A stretch of 64,000 nt of DNA. Origin: Salinilacustrithrix sp003476595. GTDB lineage: Bacteria; Actinomycetota; Acidimicrobiia; Acidimicrobiales; Salinilacustritrichaceae. Positions 8,238 through 18,360 of the stretch are shown here, in pieces (the first letter of the stretch is position 1; the number at the start of each line of letters is the position of its first letter). Position numbers and translations under genes: made by a program. Location: positions 372,001-436,000 of the forward strand of contig CAXAUZ010000001.1 of the NCBI GenBank assembly GCA_963972525.1. Direction: 5' to 3'. The notes beneath the pieces were generated by a model. That model was given only the letters and a program-made list of their open reading frames with translations. It did no database searches and was not told the DNA's origin.

Positions 8238-8981
8238 ATGCGCCAGCTGCTCCCCGTGCCCGGCGACGTCGACCCGATCGCCGCCTACCTCGCGGCGTCG
8301 CGGCCTGCGCCCGCAGCCCGGCCGTGGGTGACGATGAGCATGGTCACCAGCCTGGACGGGGCCACGGCGGTCGGCGGGCGCTCCGGACCGCTCGGCGGCG
8401 AGCCGGACCGGGCCGTCTTCCGGGCGGTGCGCGCCATCGCCGACGTGGTGCTGGTCGCCGCCGGCACGGCGCGCACCGAGCGCTACGGCCCGGTGCGGCT
8501 GTCGGAGCCGGCGGCCACGGCCCGCGCCGAGGCCGGGCGACCCTCCGGACCGCCCCGGCTGGCCGTCGTCTCGGGGAGCCTCGACCTCGATCTGTCACGG
8601 GCCGCCGAGGGGCCGGTCCGGCCGTTGGTGCTGACCACCGAGGACGCCGACCCGACCCGCCGGGCGGCGCTCGAGGAGCTGGCCGAGGTCCGGGCCCACG
8701 GACGCGGGCGCGTCGACCTGGCCGCCGCCCTCGCCGACCTGCGGGCCGACGGGGTGGGTGTCGTGGTGTGCGAGGGCGGACCGTCGCTCAACGCGTCGCT
8801 GGTCGAGGCCGACCTCGTCGACGAGTGGTGCCTGACCCTGGCCCCGACCGTGGTGGGCGGTGACAGCCGGCGGGTCGTGCACGGCGCCCCCGAGCTCGGC
8901 GATGCCGGGCAGCCGCTCGAGCTCGTGTCGCTGCTCGAGGAGGACGGCGTCCTCCTCGGCCGGTGGGTCCGCCGGCGCTGA
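8238..8981 (+). CDS. RibD C-terminal-domain reductase (pyrimidine reductase-like)
   Basis: A 247-residue protein with the dihydrofolate-reductase-like RibD_C fold, without the deaminase half of bifunctional RibD. Diagnostic segments are VTMSMVTSLDGATAVGGRSGPLG near the N-terminus, the NADPH-site ADVVLVAAGTARTERYGP, and VVVCEGGPSLNASLVEADLVDEWCLTLAPTVVGG near the C-terminus. Stand-alone members are common in actinobacteria (Rv2671-like) and may reduce the riboflavin intermediate or an unrelated pteridine-like substrate. The ATG at 8238 lies 69 bp from the divergent oxidoreductase start, so the two promoters share that gap. No strong ribosome-binding site is seen. Confidence 0.85.
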   Translation: MRQLLPVPGDVDPIAAYLAASRPAPAARPWVTMSMVTSLDGATAVGGRSGPLGGEPDRAVFRAVRAIADVVLVAAGTARTERYGPVRLSEPAATARAEAGRPSGPPRLAVVSGSLDLDLSRAAEGPVRPLVLTTEDADPTRRAALEELAEVRAHGRGRVDLAAALADLRADGVGVVVCEGGPSLNASLVEADLVDEWCLTLAPTVVGGDSRRVVHGAPELGDAGQPLELVSLLEEDGVLLGRWVRRR

Positions 8982-8988
8982 CCGCCGG

Positions 8989-9969
8989 CTACCCCGCCGG
9001 CAGCGCGTCGACGAGGGCGTCGAAGCGGTCGACGAGCTCGCCCTCCGGGCCGATCCAGCATCGACCCCCCGACGCATCGGTCAGGACCAGGAAGAACGGA
9101 TCCTGGGCGCCGGGCTCGACCGCGCCGGGGAAGCACGCCTCCGCCGGCGCCACGAGCAGCTCGAGGATCGCGTCGACCTCCCTCGGGGCGGCGTGGGCCG
9201 CGATGGGCACCTCGGACGGGATCGGCGGTCGATCCCCGTAGGTCAGCACGAGCCCGCTCTCGTACACCTCGTGCTCGATCCACTCGCAGGACGCGACGTC
9301 GGTCTGGTCGCAGTCCGGCGCGGGCACCCTGGCGACGCCGATCATCGGCGACGACGCACGCTGCGCCACGGGGACCTGCTCGGTCAGCGCGACCAGCGGA
9401 TGGGACTCGTCCAGCTCGTGGGTGCAGCGATCCGCCACCACCCAGCCCGACGGGGCGTTGACGGCCAGCAGCGGAGCGAGCCCGTCGGCCTCCCGCATGC
9501 AGTCGTCCCTCGGGCCGACGACGAGGTCGGCCCGGGAGACCCCGTCGAGCACGGCGAGGGCGGGCGCCGGGTCGTACGGGATGGCGGCTGCACCCTCGGC
9601 GTCGACCCACACGAGCGTGCCGTCGTCGTAGAACACGCCGGAGTAGACGCACGTCGGCCAGCACTCGCTCTCGGGCCGGTGCCAGATCGCCACGATCTCC
9701 GCGCCGGGGCCCGGGAGGTGCGGCGGCGCCCCGGGCAGGCAGTGCACGGGTGCCTCCCAGGTGCCCGGTGCCCCGGGCGGCGGTGTGCACGGGTCGGTCG
9801 TCGCCGGTGCCGAGCTGGTCGGCGGGGACGACGTCGTCGAGGCAGCCGGCGCCGCCGTCGTGGAGGTCGACCCGGCACCGACGGGCGCGTCGTCCGTCCC
9901 GCACCCGGCCAGGCCCGCCAGCAGCACGACGGCCAGTGCCGGTGCCCACATCCGTCCGATCCGTCGCAT
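8989..9969 (-). CDS. Predicted secreted lipoprotein, unknown function
   Basis: The ATG at 9969 gives a 326-residue protein that opens MRRIGRMWAPALAVVLLAGLAGC: a signal peptide ending in a lipobox (LAGC). A low-complexity Thr/Ser/Pro/Ala linker (TSTTAAPAASTTSSPPTSS) follows, typical of surface-tethered actinobacterial lipoproteins. The mature domain has many Cys (for example CWPTCVY, DRCTHEL, CDQTDVASCEW), suggesting disulfides. No catalytic motif or known family is recognised. It converges on the RibD_C gene, with only 7 bases between the stops, and lies downstream of nrdR with 59 bases between them. Confidence 0.8.
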   Translation of the reverse strand: MRRIGRMWAPALAVVLLAGLAGCGTDDAPVGAGSTSTTAAPAASTTSSPPTSSAPATTDPCTPPPGAPGTWEAPVHCLPGAPPHLPGPGAEIVAIWHRPESECWPTCVYSGVFYDDGTLVWVDAEGAAAIPYDPAPALAVLDGVSRADLVVGPRDDCMREADGLAPLLAVNAPSGWVVADRCTHELDESHPLVALTEQVPVAQRASSPMIGVARVPAPDCDQTDVASCEWIEHEVYESGLVLTYGDRPPIPSEVPIAAHAAPREVDAILELLVAPAEACFPGAVEPGAQDPFFLVLTDASGGRCWIGPEGELVDRFDALVDALPAG

Positions 9970-10028
9970 GCCGGTCTGACGGCGCGCAGCGGACCCGCGG
10001 TTCCCGCCCATCGAGGTGGACCCGCCGG

Positions 10029-10481
10029 CTACGACGGCTCCTGCAGGAGCCGGATCTCGCGCTCGAAGTCCGAGATCGTGTCGAACCCCTTGTACACCGA
10101 CGCGAACCGCACGGCGGCGACCTCGTCGAGGGCCCGGAGGCGCAGCAGCACCTCGAGGCCGACCTCATCGGAGGTCACCTCCTTGCCGAGCGAGCGCAGG
10201 GCGTCCTCGACGTCGGCGACGAGCACGGCGATCTGGCCCGGGTCGACGGGGCGGGACTTGCACGCCGCGCTGACCCCGGCCGCGACCTTGGACGCATCGA
10301 AGCCCTCGACGCCACCGGAGCGCTTGCGGACCTGGACCAGCGCCGTCTCCACCCGCTCGAAGGTGGTGAAGCGGCCGCCGCAGGTCTCACACTCGCGGCG
10401 GCGGCGGATCGAACGGCCGTCCTCGGTCTGGCGGGAGTCGACCACCCGATCTCGGAGGTCGCCGCAGGAGGGGCACCGCAT
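10029..10481 (-). CDS. nrdR: Transcriptional repressor NrdR
   Basis: A 150-residue NrdR, the usual length. The zinc ribbon is complete (C3-P-S-C6 ... C31-E-T-C34), with the basic stretch SRQTEDGRSIRRRR between. The ATP-cone domain follows (about residues 49-139: VQVRKRSGGVEGFDASKV ... YKGFDTISDFEREI) and senses the ATP/dATP balance. NrdR binds paired boxes in RNR promoters; the likely target in this window is nrdJ. The order lexA, LysM gene, nrdR is the same as lexA-Rv2719c-nrdR in M. tuberculosis. It starts at an ATG at 10481, 20 bases after the LysM gene, and may be co-transcribed with it and so be damage-responsive. Confidence 0.97.
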   Translation of the reverse strand: MRCPSCGDLRDRVVDSRQTEDGRSIRRRRECETCGGRFTTFERVETALVQVRKRSGGVEGFDASKVAAGVSAACKSRPVDPGQIAVLVADVEDALRSLGKEVTSDEVGLEVLLRLRALDEVAAVRFASVYKGFDTISDFEREIRLLQEPS

Positions 10482-10501
10482 CGCCGGCACCCTACCGGCC
10501 A

Positions 10502-10912
10502 TCAGCGTGACGGCAGCAGGAGCTCCTGGCCCGGGGTGACGGTGGCGCCGCCGTTCAGCTCGACCAGGCGCTCGACGTAGCCGGCCGCCTCCCCCGCGGG
10601 GGCGTGGGCGACGGCGACGGACCACATGGTGTCGCCCTCGGCGACCACGTGGGTGCCGTCCAGGCCGGTGGCCGCCGACGTCGTCGGCGTGGTGGCGAGG
10701 TAGCCGACGGCCAGGACCACGGCGAGGGCGAGGAGGGCGGCACCGAGCACGGAGATGAGGGACCGGCGCGACGAGGTGGCGGCACCCGACCCGACGGGTG
10801 GGACGAGCGTGAGCGCCGGGCGGCAGGCCCCCGGGCCGGGCCGGTGCGCCGGGGCGCGGTGGGCCCGGCCGGGGGTGGTGACGGTGGTGGGCAGGGAGGC
10901 GATGGCGACCAT
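10502..10912 (-). CDS. Membrane-anchored LysM protein, likely SOS-regulated division inhibitor (Rv2719c/ChiZ-like position)
   Basis: A 136-residue protein: a Pro/Ala/Arg-rich cytoplasmic N-terminus (1-50), one membrane segment (about 52-73, ISVLGAALLALAVVLAVGYL), then an extracytoplasmic LysM domain (about 86-134: THVVAEGDTMWSVAVAH ... LVELNGGATVTPGQELLLP). LysM binds peptidoglycan. Its place between lexA and nrdR is that of M. tuberculosis Rv2719c (ChiZ) and corynebacterial DivS, LexA-controlled suppressors of cell division; the role here is inferred from position and architecture. The ATG at 10912 lies only a few bases from a predicted -10 element, so the mRNA may be nearly leaderless. Confidence 0.85.
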   Translation of the reverse strand: MVAIASLPTTVTTPGRAHRAPAHRPGPGACRPALTLVPPVGSGAATSSRRSLISVLGAALLALAVVLAVGYLATTPTTSAATGLDGTHVVAEGDTMWSVAVAHAPAGEAAGYVERLVELNGGATVTPGQELLLPSR

Positions 10913-10919
10913 GGTGTGC

Positions 10920-10942
10920 AGTCTCCGCAGGGGGTCTGACAG
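10920..10942 (-). promoter_or_regulatory. RecA-NDp/PafBC-like damage promoter of the LysM gene
   Basis: On the minus strand CTGTCAGAC (10934-10942), 8 spacer bases, then GAGACT (10920-10925) follow the layout of the mycobacterial damage promoter TTGTCRGTG-N8-TAnnnT. The sequence from GAGTTC through CAGACCCC is identical to that upstream of recA. The -10 is weak. Confidence 0.55.
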
Positions 10943-10980
10943 GAACTCTGCGGGCGGCTCCGGCAGGTGCTCCCCTACCC

Positions 10981-11143
10981 AGAACGCCCGTTCGTGCGAA
11001 CAGCTGTTCGCACGTTGCCACGAACGACCGTTCGAGTCAACCGCGGGATCGAACAGGCGTGCGATCCGGCCCACGCCCCCAGCATCGCCGAACGGGTGTT
11101 TGCCTTCCGCCCGACCCTGTCGTATGTTGCAAACACCTGTTCG
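10981..11143. promoter_or_regulatory. Array of LexA (SOS) boxes between lexA and the LysM gene
   Basis: Six sites related to CGAACnnnnGTTCG: 10981-10994 (13/14), 10997-11010 CGAACAGCTGTTCG (14/14), 11021-11034 CGAACGACCGTTCG (14/14), 11050-11063 (13/14), 11089-11102 (13/14) and 11130-11143 (13/14). The last two overlap the -35 and start-point regions of the predicted lexA promoter; the first three face the LysM gene. Confidence 0.9.
11100..11128 (+). promoter_or_regulatory. Predicted lexA promoter
   Basis: TTGCCT (11100-11105), a 17-bp spacer and TATGTT (11123-11128) make a sigma-70-type promoter. It is bracketed by LexA-like boxes 41 bp apart, as expected for autorepression. Confidence 0.65.
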
Positions 11144-11159
11144 ACCGAAAGGGCCGCCC

Positions 11160-11789
<630 letters not shown>

Positions 11790-11815
11790 GCCCGCTGCCC
11801 CCGCCGGGGTGGCCC

Positions 11816-13081
11816 ATGGGCGAGAATCCAGGCGTGCGCCTGTCGCCCCGCCACGCCTTGCGACGCCCCGTGCTGGTGGCGGCCTGCGTCCTCGCGGCGC
11901 TGGCCGCACCGGCGGGGGCGGCCGACTCCGGCGACGTCGCCAACGACAGCGGCCTGCAGTGGAACCTGGACCGCATCGGCGCGGAGGCGGCGTGGTCGAC
12001 CAGCACCGGCGCGGGCACGACCATCGCCGTCGTCGACTCCGGCGTCGCCCTCGAGCACGAGGACCTCGTCGACAAGCTCGACGCCGGCGTGGCCTGCCGC
12101 GACACCGCCGGCGACCCGGCCCGCTGCACGGGTAGCCCCCAGGACGACGACGGCCACGGCACCCACGTGGCCGGCGTCGCCGCAGCCACCACGGCGAACG
12201 GGCTGGGCATCGCCGGCACCGCCCCGGATGCCCGCATCATGCCGATCAAGGTGCTGTTCAGCGCCTGCGACACCTGCCAGTCCACCGGCGAGGCCGAGGA
12301 CGTCTCCGCCGCGGTGCGCTGGGCCGCCGATCGCGGCGCGACGGTCATCAACCTCTCCCTCGGCTCCACCACCTCGTCGGTGTTCGGGCCCGGGTTCGCC
12401 GATGCCGTCCGGTACGCCTGGGCGAAGGGATCGATCCCGGTGGTGGCTGCCGGCAACGACTACGTCCTCACCGCCGACCTCGGCGACGCCCCCGCGGTGG
12501 TGGTGTCGGCCACCGATCACGAGGACCTCGCCCCGGGCTACTCCAACGGGGTCGGCGCCGCCCGCTGGGCCGTGGCCGCGCCCGGCGGGGACGGCAGCGA
12601 CACCCCCGAGTCGTGCTCGCAGCGAGGCGAGCCCCGCGGCGTGCTCTCCACCTGGTGGTCCCTGGCCGATCCCGTCGGCGGCTACGCCTGCCTGTCTGGG
12701 ACGTCGATGGCCGCCCCCCACGTCAGCGGCGCGCTCGCCGTGCTCCGCAGCGCCGGCCTGGCCCCGGAGGTGGCCGTCCAGCGCCTGCTCGACACGGCCG
12801 TGGACCTCGGCGACCCGGGACCCGACCCGATCTTCGGTGCCGGACGCATCGACCTCGCCGCCGCGCTGGCCGGCGTCGAGGTCACGACCGCGTCGCCAAC
12901 CTCCGAACCCGTGGCGCCGGTCGAGCCGACCCCGACCGAGGAGGCCGTCGCGCCCCGGGCCGGCGACGGAGCGGACCTGCCGGTCGGCCTCGTGCTGCTC
13001 GCCGGGATCCTGATCGCCGGCACCGGGTCCGCCTCGACGGTGGCGCTCACCCGAGCCCGTCGCCCGGCCCGCCACCCCTGA
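11816..13081 (+). CDS. Secreted subtilisin-like (S8) serine protease with C-terminal membrane anchor
   Basis: A 421-residue subtilase starting at an ATG at 11816 (a GTG at 11834 is also possible). A signal peptide (about 16-36, RPVLVAACVLAALAAPAGA) precedes the catalytic domain. The triad is D74 (AVVDSGV), H114 (GHGTHVAG) and S297 (SGTSMAAPH), with oxyanion N214 (AAGN). After the catalytic domain a Pro/Thr/Glu linker leads to a C-terminal hydrophobic helix (VGLVLLAGILIAG) and a short basic tail, so the enzyme is probably displayed outside and membrane-anchored. That architecture resembles mycosins, but no type VII secretion genes are nearby. Its proximity to lexA (26 bases) could allow read-through. 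Confidence 0.92.
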   Translation: MGENPGVRLSPRHALRRPVLVAACVLAALAAPAGAADSGDVANDSGLQWNLDRIGAEAAWSTSTGAGTTIAVVDSGVALEHEDLVDKLDAGVACRDTAGDPARCTGSPQDDDGHGTHVAGVAAATTANGLGIAGTAPDARIMPIKVLFSACDTCQSTGEAEDVSAAVRWAADRGATVINLSLGSTTSSVFGPGFADAVRYAWAKGSIPVVAAGNDYVLTADLGDAPAVVVSATDHEDLAPGYSNGVGAARWAVAAPGGDGSDTPESCSQRGEPRGVLSTWWSLADPVGGYACLSGTSMAAPHVSGALAVLRSAGLAPEVAVQRLLDTAVDLGDPGPDPIFGAGRIDLAAALAGVEVTTASPTSEPVAPVEPTPTEEAVAPRAGDGADLPVGLVLLAGILIAGTGSASTVALTRARRPARHP

Positions 13082-13084
13082 TCG

Positions 13085-13134
13085 GTTCTGGCCCACCGAT
13101 GTCCCGCCTGGTGGTGTCGGATGTCGGCCAGAAC
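13085..13134. terminator. Bidirectional hairpin between subtilase and dapE
   Basis: GTTCTGGCC (13085-13093) pairs with GGCCAGAAC (13126-13134) across a 32-base loop that has weaker internal pairing. It fills the gap between two convergent stops (13081 and 13138). Confidence 0.55.
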
Positions 13135-13137
13135 GGT

Positions 13138-14196
13138 TCAGGAGGCGGTGAGCAGGCCGTGGAGGGCGGCGTGCACCCGCTCGATGGAGTCCCGGGTGAC
13201 GTGCTCGTCGCGCATGTGGGCCACCGAGGAGTCGCCCGGGCCGAGGTTGATGGCCGGGATGCCGTGCTCGGCGAAGCGGGCCACGTCGGTCCAGCCCAGC
13301 TTGGCCCGCACCGGCGTGCCGGCCTCGACGAGCGGGGCCAGCAGCGGATGGGTGAGCGACGGCGGGGCCGGCTCGGAGCGGTCCACGACCTCGAAGCCGT
13401 CACCGTCCTCGGTCCAGGGGGCGACCATCGACCGGAACGCGTCGACGGCCTCGTCCAGGGTGCGGTCCGGGGCGATGCGCAGGTTCACGGTGAGCACGGC
13501 TTCGTCGGGCACGACGTTGCCGGCCACGCCGCCCTCGACGAACACGGCCTGGATCGCCTCCCGGTAGGTGCAGCCGTCGATGGTGGGCTCCCGGGCCTCG
13601 TAGCCGGCGATGGCCTCCAGGATCGGGCCGAGCCGGTGGATGGCGTTGCGACCCTTCCACGGGCGGGCCGTGTGGGCCCGCTCCCCGGTGAGGCTCAGCC
13701 GGACCCGGGCGGTGCCCTGGCAGCCGGCTTCGATCCAGCCGTCGGTGGGCTCGCCCAGGATCGCGGCGTCGGCCGCGACCAGGTCGGGGCGCTCCCGGAA
13801 CAGCTGGAGCAGGCCGCTGTGCTCCGCGGCGATCTCCTCGGCGGCGTAGAAGACGTAGGTCACGTCGCAGGTCGGTGCGTCGACCGTCCGGGCCAGCTCG
13901 AGGAAGACGGCGAGGCCGCCCTTCATGTCGGCCGACCCCAGCCCCCAGAGCGTGTCCCCCTCGATGCGCGCCACCTCGTTGTCGTTGGCCGGCACGGTGT
14001 CGAGGTGTCCGGCCAGCACCAGGCGCTGGTCGCGCCCGAGCTCGGTGCGGGCCACGACGTTGTCGCCGTGGCGGTCGACGGTGAGCCACGGGACGTCGCG
14101 CAGCCACCCCTCGACGAGGTCGGCGAAGGGGCCCTCGGCCAGGCTGGGCGAGGCGATGTCGACCAGCTCGGCCGTGGCCGCGAGGAGGTCGGTCAC
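13138..14196 (-). CDS. dapE: Succinyl-diaminopimelate desuccinylase
   Basis: A 352-residue M20 metallopeptidase-family enzyme that removes succinate from N-succinyl-L,L-diaminopimelate. Metal ligands and catalytic residues are visible: H64 and D66 (LAGHLDTVP), D90 (GLGSADMKGG), E120-E121 (YAAEEI) and the later E of ILGEPTD. The dimerisation-domain phrases GTARVRLSLTGERAHTARPW and GGVAGNVVPDEAVLTVNLR are also present. It is the last gene of the run that includes dapC and dapD; dapD stops only 4 bases upstream, which indicates translational coupling in one operon. Confidence 0.95.
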   Translation of the reverse strand: MTDLLAATAELVDIASPSLAEGPFADLVEGWLRDVPWLTVDRHGDNVVARTELGRDQRLVLAGHLDTVPANDNEVARIEGDTLWGLGSADMKGGLAVFLELARTVDAPTCDVTYVFYAAEEIAAEHSGLLQLFRERPDLVAADAAILGEPTDGWIEAGCQGTARVRLSLTGERAHTARPWKGRNAIHRLGPILEAIAGYEAREPTIDGCTYREAIQAVFVEGGVAGNVVPDEAVLTVNLRIAPDRTLDEAVDAFRSMVAPWTEDGDGFEVVDRSEPAPPSLTHPLLAPLVEAGTPVRAKLGWTDVARFAEHGIPAINLGPGDSSVAHMRDEHVTRDSIERVHAALHGLLTAS

Positions 14197-14200
14197 CGGC

Positions 14201-15040
14201 TCAGACGGTGGCGCCGTGGTCGCGCAGGATGTCGTTCAGCTTGGACTTGTCGTGGCGCTCGCCCTCGTTGAGGCGCTTGATGACGAGCACGCACGGGAGG
14301 CCGAACTCGCCGCCGGCGAACGTGCGGGACCGGGTGGCCGACACCGCCACGCTCCAGGCCGGGACCCGGCCCCGGCTGATCTCCTCGCCGGTCTCGGCGT
14401 CGATGACCGGGATGGAGGCGGTGAGCACGCAGCCGGCGCCGAGGATGGTGCCGGCCCCGACGCGGGCGCCTTCGGCCACGATGCAGCGGCTGCCGATCAT
14501 GCACTCGTCGCCGATGATGACCGGGGAGGCGTTGGCCGGCTCGAGCACGCCACCGATGCCGACGCCGCCGGAGAGGTGCACGTTGGCGCCGATCTGGGCG
14601 CAGGAGCCGACGGTGGCCCAGGTGTCGACCATCGAGTTCTCGCCGACCCAGGCGCCGATGTTCACGTAGGACGGCATCATCACCACGCCGCGGGAGAGGT
14701 GGCTGCCCCAGCGGGCCGAGGCCCCGGGCACGACGCGCACGCCGGCGTCCTGGTAGCCCTGCTTCAGCGGGATCTTGTCGGCGTACTCGAACGGGCCGAG
14801 CTCCATGGTCTCCATGGAGGTGAGGCGGAACAGCAGCAGGATGGCGAGCTTCGCCCACTCGTTGACCGTGACCTCGTCGTCGGACACGCCGTCGCCGGTG
14901 ACGTCGGCGACGCGGGCCTCGCCGCGGTCGAGCAGGTCGATCGCCTGGCGGACCACCTCGAAGGCGTCGCTGTCCGCCGGGGAGAGCTCGTCCCGGCGCT
15001 CCCAGAGCTCGGTGATCTGTTCGGGCAGCGAGGTCGACAT
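14201..15040 (-). CDS. dapD: Tetrahydrodipicolinate N-succinyltransferase
   Basis: A 279-residue DapD that transfers succinyl from succinyl-CoA to tetrahydrodipicolinate. The ATG at 15040 was chosen. An alpha-helical N-terminus precedes the left-handed beta-helix of hexapeptide repeats (about 105-215: GVVMMPSYVNIGAWVGENS, VDTWATVGSCAQIGANVHLS, SPVIIGDECMIGS). The sequence and length look like the Proteobacteria-type DapD rather than the longer form known from mycobacteria (from memory), so the gene may have a different history from the rest of this actinobacterial block. The product feeds DapC, encoded just upstream in the run. Confidence 0.95.
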   Translation of the reverse strand: MSTSLPEQITELWERRDELSPADSDAFEVVRQAIDLLDRGEARVADVTGDGVSDDEVTVNEWAKLAILLLFRLTSMETMELGPFEYADKIPLKQGYQDAGVRVVPGASARWGSHLSRGVVMMPSYVNIGAWVGENSMVDTWATVGSCAQIGANVHLSGGVGIGGVLEPANASPVIIGDECMIGSRCIVAEGARVGAGTILGAGCVLTASIPVIDAETGEEISRGRVPAWSVAVSATRSRTFAGGEFGLPCVLVIKRLNEGERHDKSKLNDILRDHGATV

Positions 15041-15101
15041 GGGCCGGAGGCTAGCGACGGGTTCGCGACGGCCCCGAAGTGCGACGCCGGCACTGCCAGT
15101 T

Positions 15102-16219
15102 TCAGGAGGTCGCAGCTGCGAGGCGGTCGACCACGAGAGCGATGCGCTCGTCGGGCTGCACGGCGGCGACCCGGACGTGGCCGGCGCCGGCCGGGCCGTA
15201 GAACTCGCCGGGGCTGACGATGGCACCGCCGTCGCGGGCGAGGCGCTCGGTGAGGCCCCACGCGTCGCCCCCCGGGGCCGGCACCCACAGGTAGAAGCCG
15301 CCACCGGGCATCGGTGCGTCGATGCCGATGCCGGCGAGGGCGGCCCGCAGCGCCAGCAGGCGGCGGTGGTAGCGGTCGCGCTGGACGTCGACGTGGTCCT
15401 CGTCGCCGAGGGCGGCGACGGCCGCGGCCTGCACCGGCGAGGGCACCATGAAGCCGGCGTGCTTGCGGACCTCGCGCAGGTAGGCGACGAGGTCGGCGTC
15501 ACCGGCGTAGAAGCCGGCCCGACCACCGGCCAGGTTCGACCGCTTGGACAGCGAGTGGACGGCGAGGACGCCCTCGGCGCCGTGGTGGAGGATCGTGCGG
15601 GGCGGGCCGTCCCAGGTGAAGGCGACGTAGCACTCGTCGGACAGCACCGGGATCCCGCGGGCCCGGCCCCACTCGGCGGCAGCCCCGAGGTCGTCGAGGC
15701 CACCGGCCGGGTTGCCGGGCGTGTTCACCCACAGGCACAGCGCCCGGGCCGCGTCGGCCTCGTCGATGGCGCCCAGGTCGATCGTCCAGTCCGCCCGGAC
15801 GGGCACCGGCACGGCCCGGCAGCCGGCGAGCGTGGCCCCCATCTCATAGGTCGGGTAGCTGATCTCGGGGTAGAGCACGGTGTCGCGCTCGGGGGTCCGC
15901 AGGCGGAGCCACTGGGGCATGCCGGCGACGAGCTCCTTGGTGCCGATGCAGGCCGCGACCTGGTCGGCGGGGAGGTCGACGTCGAGGAAGCGCCGCAGCC
16001 AGCCGGCCGCGGCCTCGCGGTAGGCGGGCAGGCCGTTGGACGCCGGGTAGCCCCGGGCATCGGCCGAGCCGAGCGCCTCGGTGACCGCGGCCGGGGGCGG
16101 GTCGAACGGCGTGCCGATGCTGAGGTCGACGGCGCCGCCGTCGTGCTCGGCGGCCACGGCCCGCAGCGGGTCGAGCCGGTCGTAGGGGTAGGGCGGGGGG
16201 ACGAAGGGCGCCGGTGCCG

Positions 16220-16223
<4 letters not shown>
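15102..16223 (-). CDS. dapC: Succinyldiaminopimelate aminotransferase (DapC-type, class I/II PLP enzyme)
   Basis: A 373-residue fold-type I aminotransferase. PLP Lys is K227 in HSLSKRSNLAGGR; NTPGNPAG (167-174) and SDECYVAF (195-202) are the usual cofactor contacts. Its location between hflX and dapD makes N-succinyl-2-amino-6-ketopimelate the likely substrate, as with actinobacterial DapC (Rv0858c-like). The start overlaps the hflX stop by 4 bases (ATGA), so the pair is translationally coupled. A 61-base gap to dapD carries a short AGTGC/GCACT hairpin and one copy of the CTGCCAGTT motif. Confidence 0.9.
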
Positions 16224-17548
<1,325 letters not shown>

Positions 17549-17555
17549 CCTCCCA

Positions 17556-18353
17556 TCACAGCGGCCACTCCACGGCAGCGATTGCCACGACCGGGACGGT
17601 GAGGTGGGCGACGTCGCCCAGCTCCACCACGGCCGGGCCGCCGGGCTGGTGCACCGTGACGGTGGTGGGTGCCAGCTCCCACGCGTGGGCAGCGGCTGCG
17701 GCAGCCACGGCGCCGGTGCCGCAGGCCTGGGTCGGCCCGACCCCGCGCTCGTAGACCAGCATCCGCACCTCGCCCGGATCGCCGGGCACCACGAGCTCGA
17801 CGTTGGTGCCGCCGGGCGTGGCGCCGTTGATCCGCTCGCCGATCTCGACCAGGTCGGGGACGTCGGCGGCGTCGCCGATGTGGAGGACCACGTGGGGGTT
17901 GCCCATGTCGACGTGGACGGCACGCAGGATGCGCTCGTCCTCCCACTCGGGGAGCTCGTCACCGAAGCGCACCTCCCCCATCGCGACCCGCATGCGGTGC
18001 CGGTGCGGGGCCTGGGTCTCCACCACGGTGACGGTGCGGGGGCCGGCGTCGGTGTCGACCTCGACGACACCGTCGGGGGCGAGTCCGGCACGGACGACCG
18101 CCTGGCCCAGGCAGGAGATGCCGTTGCCGCTCATCTCGGCGCGGGAGCCGTCCTCATTGCGCAGCTCCATGGCGAAGCGGGCCGCCCCGTCCTCGCCCGT
18201 GGTCGTGGTGACCCGGATGAGGCCGTCGGCGCCGACGCCCCGGTGCCGGTCGCAGACCGCCACCGCGATGTCCTCGTCGATGGGCTGGGTGCCGTCGGCG
18301 TCGAGCAGGACGAGGAAGTCGTTGCCGAGGCCGTGGTGCTTGGTCAGGCGCAT
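17556..18353 (-). CDS. dapF: Diaminopimelate epimerase with Ser in place of the first catalytic Cys
   Basis: A 265-residue DapF that converts L,L- to meso-diaminopimelate. The two pseudo-symmetric halves are clear: KHHGLGNDFLVLLD at the start, then NEDGSRAEMSGNG (66-78), and in the second half GPTQACGTGAVAAA (206-219). The canonical enzyme uses two cysteines, one in M/Q-C-G-N-G and one in A-C-G-[ST]-G. Here the second is C211 but the first is Ser (S75), which is unusual and could lower activity or change the mechanism. The gene lies between miaA and hflX, the order known from other actinobacteria. Confidence 0.93.
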   Translation of the reverse strand: MRLTKHHGLGNDFLVLLDADGTQPIDEDIAVAVCDRHRGVGADGLIRVTTTTGEDGAARFAMELRNEDGSRAEMSGNGISCLGQAVVRAGLAPDGVVEVDTDAGPRTVTVVETQAPHRHRMRVAMGEVRFGDELPEWEDERILRAVHVDMGNPHVVLHIGDAADVPDLVEIGERINGATPGGTNVELVVPGDPGEVRMLVYERGVGPTQACGTGAVAAAAAAHAWELAPTTVTVHQPGGPAVVELGDVAHLTVPVVAIAAVEWPL

Positions 18354-18360
18354 GTCCCAC

